Assembly: GCA_034521445.1 (NCBI GenBank)
Contig: JAXHMM010000017.1
Span: 62,001 to 126,000, forward strand
Origin: Balneolaceae bacterium
GTDB taxonomy: Bacteria; Bacteroidota; Rhodothermia; Balneolales; Balneolaceae
DNA length: 64,000 bases
Reading direction: 5' to 3'
The notes beneath the pieces are model-generated. The model worked only from the letters and a program-made list of their open reading frames with translations. It did not search any database and was not told the DNA's origin. How positions within the stretch are numbered: the first letter of the stretch is position 1; every line of letters starts with the position of its first letter. Positions 7,891-14,651 of this stretch are shown piece by piece. The position numbers were made by a program, and so were the translations under genes.

Positions 7891-8649
7891 ATGAGCCGAG
7901 TATGGAACCTGATCAAACTGCTGGCCTTCGGGCTGCTCACCCTGGGCACCATGGCGGGCGTTGTGCTGGCCAGGGGACTCACCCTGGGGCGCAACGGCAA
8001 CTTCCTGCGCTGGAAAAACCGCATTCTCACGGGGTGGGCCTCCGGCTGCTTTACCATCTTTGGTCTCAGGCTCACGGTGGAGGGTAATCCGCCCAAAGGG
8101 CCCTTCATCCTGGTCTCCAACCATCTGAGCTACCTCGATGTGGTGCCGCTCTGGTACCTTACCGACGCCACCTTCGTGGCCAAGCAGGAGCTCTCCGGCT
8201 GGGCCTTTTTCGGCTGGGCCATGCGCAGGCTGGAGGTCATCTTTATTGACCGTGCCAACATTCGCGACCTCCCCCGGGTGAACCGCGAGATCGCCCGGCA
8301 CCTGGACCTGGGGGAGGGGATCATCTTCTTTCCGGAAGGAACCAGCACCAAAGGAGACAAGATCCATCCCTTCAACGCTCCACTGCTCCACTACGCGGCC
8401 CGAAACCGCCACCCCGTGCATTACGTTTCCATAGGCTACAAGACCAGAGATCCCGAAAAACCGGCCTCCCGGTATGTCTGCTGGTGGGGCGATATGGACT
8501 TTATCGGCCATTTCATGGATTTTATTACCCTGCGGAGGGTGGAGATAACGCTTCGCTTCGGCGAAGAACCGGTGGTCAGCGGCGACCGCAAGAACCTGGC
8601 AGAAGAGCTGGAAAACAACGTAAGCCGGCTCTTTGAACCCATCGGATGA
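7891..8649 (+). CDS. PlsC-like 1-acyl-glycerophosphate / lyso-amino-acid-lipid acyltransferase
   Basis: A 252-residue membrane-bound acyltransferase. A hydrophobic N-terminal helix (about residues 8-27) precedes the catalytic NHLSYLD (HxxxxD motif), VIFIDRAN, and the substrate-binding FFPEGTSTKGD. These are PlsC-family blocks. Because it directly follows an OlsB/GlsB-like N-acyltransferase, the second step of amino-acid lipid synthesis (esterifying the 3-hydroxy group of the N-linked chain) is more likely than general phosphatidate synthesis, though both remain possible. Its stop overlaps the start of the next gene (ATGATGA), so the three genes are translationally linked. Confidence 0.82.
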   Translation: MSRVWNLIKLLAFGLLTLGTMAGVVLARGLTLGRNGNFLRWKNRILTGWASGCFTIFGLRLTVEGNPPKGPFILVSNHLSYLDVVPLWYLTDATFVAKQELSGWAFFGWAMRRLEVIFIDRANIRDLPRVNREIARHLDLGEGIIFFPEGTSTKGDKIHPFNAPLLHYAARNRHPVHYVSIGYKTRDPEKPASRYVCWWGDMDFIGHFMDFITLRRVEITLRFGEEPVVSGDRKNLAEELENNVSRLFEPIG

Positions 8650-11234
8650 TGAACCCCACGCTTCGCTCCTGGATACTTGGTTGGAAGGGCCTGCTGCTGG
8701 CCTACCTGCTGCTGCTGGGCGCTTCCCACGCCTTGATGGCTCTGCAATCCGACAAAGCCGATGGTGTCGGAGTAGGACAGAGCCTTGAGCTGGCGGTGAC
8801 GGAAGGGGACAGCCTCACCAGTCGCACGGTGCGTTTTTCCTATCAGGACCGCTACCGGGGATCCCGCCCCGATCCTACAACCCTGCTGCTGCTTTCGGCC
8901 GGCGAGCGCGTGCGACCTCTCGCCGAAGGGTTGTCAGACTCCCTGAGGGTGATCCAGCTTGGCGGGCCCGCCCAGGACCCCTCGGCCGACAGCCTGCCCG
9001 ACTACTCCATGCAGAGCCGCGCCCGCTACGCGTCCCAGCTTCTCGACTCCCTGGGTGTGGAGAACGTGCATGTGCTGGGACACAATCGCGGCGGTGCGGC
9101 TGCTATCCATTTTGCGCACGACGACTCCGCCCGGACCGCCTCGTTGACCCTGCTCTCGGCCATAGGCGTGCAGGAGCTCCGCCTGCTGGGCTCCCATCCC
9201 ATCAACAGGGCCGTCTACGGCTTCCAGCTGGGCGTGACCTGGATGGCCCGAAACCTGACGCCGCATTTCGGTAGCCTGGGTTCCCAACTCACGCTCAGCC
9301 ATGTGCGGGGTAATTTTGACACCGACCAGCGTCCCCTTCGGGGCTACCTAGAAGGCTACAGCAAGCCCATGCTCATTCAGCACGGGCAAGATGACGCGGT
9401 AGTACCATCCGTGGTAGCCAAGGAACACGCCCGCATCGTGCCGCAGAGTGTGCTGGAGTTATACAGCGGCGATCACAGCCTGGCGGCGGACCGCAGCGCC
9501 GAGCTCGCCTCCCGCATCACGGTCTTTGTAGGCGAGGTGGAGGCGGGCAAGGCCCTCACACGCGCCGGTGCCCCGCAGCATCGCCTGGAGGAGGCCGCAC
9601 GCTCTTTCGAGAACATCGATTTCGCCCGTTTTGAGGGACTCAGCCTTGCCATTCTCATGTTCATTATTGCCATCAGCACTTTTGTGAGTGAAGACCTCAC
9701 CTGCATCGGGGCCGGACTGCTGGCCGCGCGGGGACTCCTGGGCTTCCTGCCGGCCACGGCGGCCTGTTTCCTGGGTATTTTTATTGGGGATATGGGACTC
9801 TACCTGATCGGGCGTTTCCTGGGGCGGCCTGCACTCAAGAAGGCCCCGCTGAAGTGGATGATCTCAGAAGCGGACCTCAAGCGAAGCTCCGAGTGGTTCG
9901 CCGCCAAGGGTCCCGCCATCATTATCGCCAGCCGTTTTCTGCCGGGCAGCCGCCTGCCCACTTACCTGAGCGCAGGCATGGTGGGGGCAGGCTTCTGGAT
10001 GTTTACCTTCTACTTTCTGGTGGCGGCCGTGGCGTGGACGCCCATCCTGGTGGGCCTATCCATGCTGGTGGGCAGCGAACTTATCGCCTGGTTTTCGGTC
10101 TATAGCAACTACGCTATCTGGGTTATCCTGGGAACCCTTCTGTTTCTTGTCGTATTTGTCAAGGGCGTGATGCCCGCCTTCAGCTACCGGGGACGTCGCC
10201 TGCTGGTCTCCCGATGGCGTCGCATCACCCGCTGGGAATTCTGGCCGGTCTGGGTGCTCTACGCGCCTGTCTGCCTCTATATTGGCTGGCTGTCACTTCG
10301 TTACCGCAGCCTTACCCTTTTTACCGCAGCCAACCCGGGCATGCCCGAGGGCGGTTTTGTGGGCGAGTCGAAGTCGGATATCCTGGAGCTCATGGGACGG
10401 CAGCCCTTCCTTCCGCCGTGGACTCTCATAGCCGCCGATCTTCCCCCCGGCAACCGCATACTCGAGGCGCGCGAATTCCTCAACCGGGAAGAGATGACGT
10501 TTCCGGTGGTCCTCAAGCCCGACCGGGGACAGCGTGGGCAGGGCGTCCACATCGTACATTCGCGAGAGCGACTGGAGGAGCTGCTTTCCGATGCCGGCTG
10601 CGACCTCATCCTGCAGGGCTATGTCGAAGGGGAGGAGTACGGGGTCTTCTACTACCGCATGCCCGGGGAGCAGACGGGACATATTTTCTCCATCACCTGC
10701 AAGTCTCTGCTCTACCTGAAAGGGGATGGCGCCTCCACCATCGAAGAGCTCATCCTGGAAGACGACCGGGCGGTCTCTCTTGCCAAGCGGCACCTGCAGG
10801 CCCAGCGCAACCGCCTCTACGAAATTCCGGCCGAGGACGAGCGTGTATCGCTGGTGGAAATAGGTACGCATGCACGGGGTGCGCGTTTTCGCGACGGGGC
10901 CGAGTACATTACCGATGATCTACGCAGGGCCATGGACCGCATAAGCGGCAGCCTGAAGGGATTTGCCTTCGGGCGCTATGACCTGAAAGCACCCTCTCCC
11001 GAAGCTCTGAAGAGGGGCGAGGGGTTGAAGGTGATCGAGGTGAACGGGGTCACCTCCGAGTCCACCAATATCTACGACCCATCAAACAGCTTCCTGGATG
11101 CGCAGCGCATCCTCATGAGGCAGTGGAAACTTGCCTTTGAAACAGGCCGCCGGCAGGCGGAAAGGGGGCACGAGCCTGCGAGCCCGTGGAAGCTTCTGAG
11201 GCGCATAGCCGCCTTCCTTACGGGAAGAAACTGA
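8646..11234 (+). CDS. Tri-domain fusion: alpha/beta-hydrolase, DedA membrane domain, ATP-grasp ligase
   Basis: 862 residues. Residues 10-30 form an N-terminal signal anchor. Residues 60-300 are an alpha/beta-hydrolase fold with GHNRGG as nucleophile elbow, QDD (249-250) and GDH (His277). The elbow Ser is Asn147, so classical catalysis is doubtful. Residues 330-510 are a DedA/VTT membrane domain with EDLTCIGAG, FIGDMGLYLIGR and the signature SRFLPGSRLPTYLSAG. Two further helices follow near 535-555. Residues 575-835 are an ATP-grasp domain with VVLKPDRGQRGQG, ILQGYVEGEEYG, GRYDLKAP and the metal-binding EVNG (Glu798, Asn800). ATP-grasp enzymes activate a carboxylate and join it to an amine, while DedA proteins move lipids between leaflets. 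Placed behind two amino-acid-lipid acyltransferases, the fusion plausibly modifies and exports their product. I know of no characterised protein with this architecture. Confidence 0.8.
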   Translation: MMNPTLRSWILGWKGLLLAYLLLLGASHALMALQSDKADGVGVGQSLELAVTEGDSLTSRTVRFSYQDRYRGSRPDPTTLLLLSAGERVRPLAEGLSDSLRVIQLGGPAQDPSADSLPDYSMQSRARYASQLLDSLGVENVHVLGHNRGGAAAIHFAHDDSARTASLTLLSAIGVQELRLLGSHPINRAVYGFQLGVTWMARNLTPHFGSLGSQLTLSHVRGNFDTDQRPLRGYLEGYSKPMLIQHGQDDAVVPSVVAKEHARIVPQSVLELYSGDHSLAADRSAELASRITVFVGEVEAGKALTRAGAPQHRLEEAARSFENIDFARFEGLSLAILMFIIAISTFVSEDLTCIGAGLLAARGLLGFLPATAACFLGIFIGDMGLYLIGRFLGRPALKKAPLKWMISEADLKRSSEWFAAKGPAIIIASRFLPGSRLPTYLSAGMVGAGFWMFTFYFLVAAVAWTPILVGLSMLVGSELIAWFSVYSNYAIWVILGTLLFLVVFVKGVMPAFSYRGRRLLVSRWRRITRWEFWPVWVLYAPVCLYIGWLSLRYRSLTLFTAANPGMPEGGFVGESKSDILELMGRQPFLPPWTLIAADLPPGNRILEAREFLNREEMTFPVVLKPDRGQRGQGVHIVHSRERLEELLSDAGCDLILQGYVEGEEYGVFYYRMPGEQTGHIFSITCKSLLYLKGDGASTIEELILEDDRAVSLAKRHLQAQRNRLYEIPAEDERVSLVEIGTHARGARFRDGAEYITDDLRRAMDRISGSLKGFAFGRYDLKAPSPEALKRGEGLKVIEVNGVTSESTNIYDPSNSFLDAQRILMRQWKLAFETGRRQAERGHEPASPWKLLRRIAAFLTGRN

Positions 11235-11239
11235 TAGGG

Positions 11240-11446
11240 TCAGCCCTGCGCGGAACCGCCCGCCCCCCGGTCGTCGTTGCTGCGATACATCTCTCGGGCA
11301 ATCATCCGAAGGCTGTCCGCCATCGACTCCTGCGCACCGATAAAGCGGAAGGCCAGCCAGATGGCCAGGACCAGCAGGGCGATCTGGATGACGACCAGCA
11401 GGATTCCAAGTACTCCTATTCCCCAGAAAAACTCTTCAAACATCAT
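11240..11446 (-). CDS. Small single-TM membrane protein
   Basis: 68 residues beginning MMFEEFFWG, with one long hydrophobic helix (about residues 9-35) and a charged tail (ESMADSLRMIAREMYRSNDDRG). It lies convergent with the lipid operon, five bases past its last stop. No other gene covers these bases. I do not recognise a family. The clean helix and amphipathic tail favour a real gene, but its size leaves doubt. Confidence 0.5.
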   Translation of the reverse strand: MMFEEFFWGIGVLGILLVVIQIALLVLAIWLAFRFIGAQESMADSLRMIAREMYRSNDDRGAGGSAQG

Positions 11447-11576
11447 GGCATTGGTGATTTAGTTGAAAGTGTAAGAAGTAAATAGCCCCTCCGCGACAAA
11501 ACCTCAAGCGGCGATGCGCCGAACCGGGCATGTTAACCCGGAAGATCCATGTGGCATGGCACGGCTCCTTTTTCCT

Positions 11577-11584
11577 ATATTTGG
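11577..11584 (+). promoter_or_regulatory. Bacteroidota-type -7 element (TATATTTG)
   Basis: An exact TAnnTTTG match 53 bp before the ATG of the DUF4920 gene, in an otherwise gene-free stretch. This would give a leader of about 45 nt. Confidence 0.4.
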
Positions 11585-11636
11585 GGTTCATTCACATGCA
11601 GTAGACACCCCTCACCCCAGATCCTTACAACACGCC

Positions 11637-12164
11637 ATGAGATACGCCATCCTTACCTTTGTCTTTCTATTCGGGGGAATTACCCTTTCCCAGGCCCAGG
11701 ATACCCAAAGCCAGAATTCCGAATCCCAGCAGGAGGTCATCCAGCTCTCTGATCCGGTGGAGCAGACCGACGACTACCGCGTCTTCGGCTCCGCTTTCGA
11801 GGAGGAGGGGGAGATCCTGGCCATTGACTCGGTCATCGCCTCCGCGGAACAGTATGACGGGCAGCGCCTGAAAGCCGAGGGCACCATCAAGCAGGTCTGC
11901 CAGAAAAAAGGCTGCTTCTTCATGCTGGAGTCAGAAGGCGTGCAGGCCCGCATCACCTTCAAGGACTACGGCTTTTTTATCCCCACCAACACGGCCGGGC
12001 TGACAGTAAAGGTGGACGGCACCTTCGCCGTCAAGGAACTCAGCGAGGAGCAGGCCAAGCATTACGCTGAAGACGCCGGCGAGGACGCGGACGCCATCAG
12101 CGGTCCCCAGCAGGAGTATACCCTGGTAGCCACCTCGGTTAAAATCATGGACCGCCCGGAATAG
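11637..12164 (+). CDS. DUF4920-family secreted protein
   Basis: 175 residues. A signal peptide (MRYAILTFVFLFGGITLSQAQ) is followed by a low-complexity Gln/Ser linker and a compact OB-like domain with GQRLKAEGTIKQVCQKKGCFFML and VKVDGTFAVKEL. These phrases are typical of DUF4920 proteins of Bacteroidota, which carry a conserved Cys-x3-Cys-like pair (CQKKGC). The biochemical role is unknown. The ATG at 11637 is chosen because it begins the signal peptide. It is followed 9 bp later by rmuC, so the two may be co-transcribed. Confidence 0.75.
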   Translation: MRYAILTFVFLFGGITLSQAQDTQSQNSESQQEVIQLSDPVEQTDDYRVFGSAFEEEGEILAIDSVIASAEQYDGQRLKAEGTIKQVCQKKGCFFMLESEGVQARITFKDYGFFIPTNTAGLTVKVDGTFAVKELSEEQAKHYAEDAGEDADAISGPQQEYTLVATSVKIMDRPE

Positions 12165-12173
12165 TCTTCCATA

Positions 12174-13559
12174 ATGGAATCGTTCAACCTTCTTTTTCTG
12201 CTCGCCGGACTTTTGCTGGGGTCCGCCTTGGTCTGGCTCTACCTGCGCAGCCGCGGGGGACTCACCCAGGGTGAGGCTTCGGCACTGAGAGAGCAGAAGG
12301 AGGAGGCGCTGCGCACCATATCCCGGCTGGAAGAGCGAAACGAGCGTCTGGATGCCGAGGCGCAGGAACAGCGCAACCGCATGCAGCAGCAGATGGACCG
12401 TGCCAACGAGTCCGAGAAGAAGCTGGCACGCCGTGAGACCGAACTGGAAAACCTGCAGGATCGCCTGGACGAGCAAAAAGAGGAGATGCAGGCCCTGCAG
12501 GAGCGCTTTAAGGAGGAGTTCGAGAACCTGGCCAACAAGATTCTGGAGGAGAAGTCCAAAAAATTCACCGAACAGAACAAGGAGAAACTCGACCAGCTTC
12601 TCAAGCCCCTGGGCGAAAAACTTCAGGAGTTCAAGAAGCAGGTGGAGGAGACCCACAAGGAGGATCTCAAGGGGCGCAGCTCGCTCGAGCAGCATCTCAA
12701 GCACCTCTATGAGCTGAACCAGCAGATGAGCAAGGAGGCCAAGGACCTCACCCGGGCGCTGAAGGGCGATACGGGCAAGCAGGGCAAGTGGGGGGAGGTT
12801 ATCCTGCAGCGCATCCTGGAGAAGTCGGGCCTTACCGAGGGGAGGGAGTACGAGACCCAGGTGGGGGCCAGGACGGAGGAGGGTGGCCAGCGGATCCTCG
12901 ATGTGGTGGTAAAGCTGCCCGACGAAAAACACATCATCATCGACTCCAAGGTATCCCTTTCGGCCTACGAGCAATTTATTTCAGCCGAAGAGGATGAGGA
13001 GCGTGAGAAGCACCTGAAACAGCACGTGCAGTCCATGCGCTCGCACGTCAAGGGACTCAGCTCCAAGAACTACCAGGAACTCTACGGGGAGTACAGCCCC
13101 GATTTTGTACTCATGTTTGTGCCAATTGAGTCCGCCTTTGGCGTTGCACTGCAACAAGATACTGATCTTTACTACGAAGCATTCGAGAAAAATATTGTGA
13201 TCGTGAGTCCCTCCACACTGCTGGCTACCCTGGCCACCATCGACAGCGTCTGGAAACAGGAGTACCAGAACAAGAACGCCATGGAGATCGCCGAAAGGGG
13301 CGGGGCGCTGTACGACAAATTTACGCTCTTTGTAGAGAGCATGGAAGACATCGGCCAGCGCATCCGGCAGACGCAAGATAGTTACGACCAGGCGATGACC
13401 CGGCTCTCCGCCGGACACGGCAACGTGATCCGCCAGGTGGAGATGCTCCGCGAGCTCGGCGCCAAGGCCTCCAAGAAACTGCCTGAGCACCTGGCCGATC
13501 CCAAAGAGCTGGAGGAGAATAGTGCGGGTAGGGACGGCGAAGAAGCGAACGGCAGTTGA
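12174..13559 (+). CDS. rmuC: DNA recombination protein RmuC
   Basis: 461 residues. An N-terminal membrane anchor (FNLLFLLAGLLLGSALVWLYL) leads into a long coiled coil of about 140 residues rich in Glu, Gln and Arg. The RmuC nuclease-like domain then shows KGDTGKQGKWGEVILQRILEKSGL, DVVVKLPDEKHIIIDSKVSL and the VSPSTLLATLATI block. RmuC limits inversion and rearrangement at short repeats and belongs to the restriction-endonuclease-like superfamily; IIDSK carries the presumed acidic and lysine residues. Length is typical. It follows the DUF4920 gene closely on the same strand. Confidence 0.9.
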   Translation: MESFNLLFLLAGLLLGSALVWLYLRSRGGLTQGEASALREQKEEALRTISRLEERNERLDAEAQEQRNRMQQQMDRANESEKKLARRETELENLQDRLDEQKEEMQALQERFKEEFENLANKILEEKSKKFTEQNKEKLDQLLKPLGEKLQEFKKQVEETHKEDLKGRSSLEQHLKHLYELNQQMSKEAKDLTRALKGDTGKQGKWGEVILQRILEKSGLTEGREYETQVGARTEEGGQRILDVVVKLPDEKHIIIDSKVSLSAYEQFISAEEDEEREKHLKQHVQSMRSHVKGLSSKNYQELYGEYSPDFVLMFVPIESAFGVALQQDTDLYYEAFEKNIVIVSPSTLLATLATIDSVWKQEYQNKNAMEIAERGGALYDKFTLFVESMEDIGQRIRQTQDSYDQAMTRLSAGHGNVIRQVEMLRELGAKASKKLPEHLADPKELEENSAGRDGEEANGS

Positions 13560-13600
13560 CCTCTACTCGCTTCCCAGGTGTGGCAGGAAGTATTTGTCGC

Positions 13601-14488
13601 CTATTTCTGCAGCGGACCTACCAGCGAGGCGAGCGTGTTTCCGTCGTGGTTGCTGATGGCCGCATACCAGGTATCCTCCCACTTCCAGGTCACCACGTGT
13701 TTTCCTTCAATTTCCAATACGTGGTAGTCTTTTTGCGTCTTGCAGTTTTCCACGGCCGCCTGCGTGCGGGTCAGGCTGCGGAATCGATCCAAGGAGTCAA
13801 TACTGAAGGCAAAAACGTAGATGTACTGGTCGACTGACGGCTGGTAGTACTCGAGCATGGGCGTCTCGTAACCGGGCACAAACTCTGAATAGACGACTCC
13901 TGCAAACTCGGTGCCTTCAATAGGCGGTACGTCCATGGAGAGGTTGTAGGAATCGGAGAGGCTCAGTTCAGCCCCGGAAAGGCTGGCGGCACTTATGGTG
14001 GGAGGGACGTGGCCGCCGCCGTGGTTGGTAAAGTGCTGGTAGACGTACTGCTCCACATTGTAGCTCTGCTGTTCGCTGGCACCGTACCATGACAGCATGC
14101 CCCACAGGGCCACGACGAGCAGAAGGGAGGCTGCGGCGGCAAGGGGCCAACGAAAGTATTTCGCATCCTGCTTATCGTTGGATGTTTCAATATGCGAGGG
14201 GTGGTCGAGGCGTTCGTCGTCAATGTCTGGACCGGAGGTTTCGGAGGGCGAACTGCCGGCAGCAAGTTCGCGGACACGCTCACGAAGGCTTTCCGGTGCT
14301 TGGCAAAAGGGGCAGCGCGTTACGATCAGCTCCTTGATTTTCTTCTGGGACTGGTATTGCCGCCGAACCTCCTGGTTGTTTTCGATAAAACGGAGGAAGG
14401 CGTCGCGCGTCTCCTCGGAGACCTCGCCGTCGATCACGGGAGTAATGAGCTCCAGCGCTTCACCTTTGGATATACTCCTGTTAGACAT
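13601..14488 (-). CDS. Anti-sigma-factor-like membrane protein (orphan)
   Basis: 295 residues. The N-terminal 75 residues resemble a zinc-finger anti-sigma domain: a helical start, then TRCPFCQAPESLRERV, with Cys-x2-Cys present but the usual upstream His of HxxxCxxC replaced. One transmembrane helix follows (about residues 115-135, LAAAASLLLVVALWGMLSW). The remaining 160 residues form an extracytoplasmic domain with EFVPGYETPMLEYYQ and HVVTWKWEDTWYAAI. No sigma-factor gene is adjacent, unlike the pair at 23-24 kb. It may sense envelope conditions and hold a sigma factor encoded elsewhere. Confidence 0.65.
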   Translation of the reverse strand: MSNRSISKGEALELITPVIDGEVSEETRDAFLRFIENNQEVRRQYQSQKKIKELIVTRCPFCQAPESLRERVRELAAGSSPSETSGPDIDDERLDHPSHIETSNDKQDAKYFRWPLAAAASLLLVVALWGMLSWYGASEQQSYNVEQYVYQHFTNHGGGHVPPTISAASLSGAELSLSDSYNLSMDVPPIEGTEFAGVVYSEFVPGYETPMLEYYQPSVDQYIYVFAFSIDSLDRFRSLTRTQAAVENCKTQKDYHVLEIEGKHVVTWKWEDTWYAAISNHDGNTLASLVGPLQK

Positions 14489-14651
14489 GGCTGATCCCTG
14501 AGACTGACTATCTCAATGCGGCCCAAATAGGCCGTTTATTAATCGATTCATCCCTGCAACACCTTTGACCCTTTCAGTGTTCCAACCCAACGTTTGAAAC
14601 TTCTCACGAGCGAAGGGAAGAGGCCTTTTCACGGTGCCCCAAAGAAGGGTG

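Noticed and set aside
11931-12974. Minus-strand leucine-rich open frame
   Set aside because: It is a shadow of the RmuC coiled coil on the opposite strand.
14519-14540. Possible terminator CGGCC-loop-GGCCG followed by TTTATT
   Set aside because: The stem is only five pairs and no plus-strand gene ends nearby; weak and in the wrong place for the neighbouring minus-strand genes.
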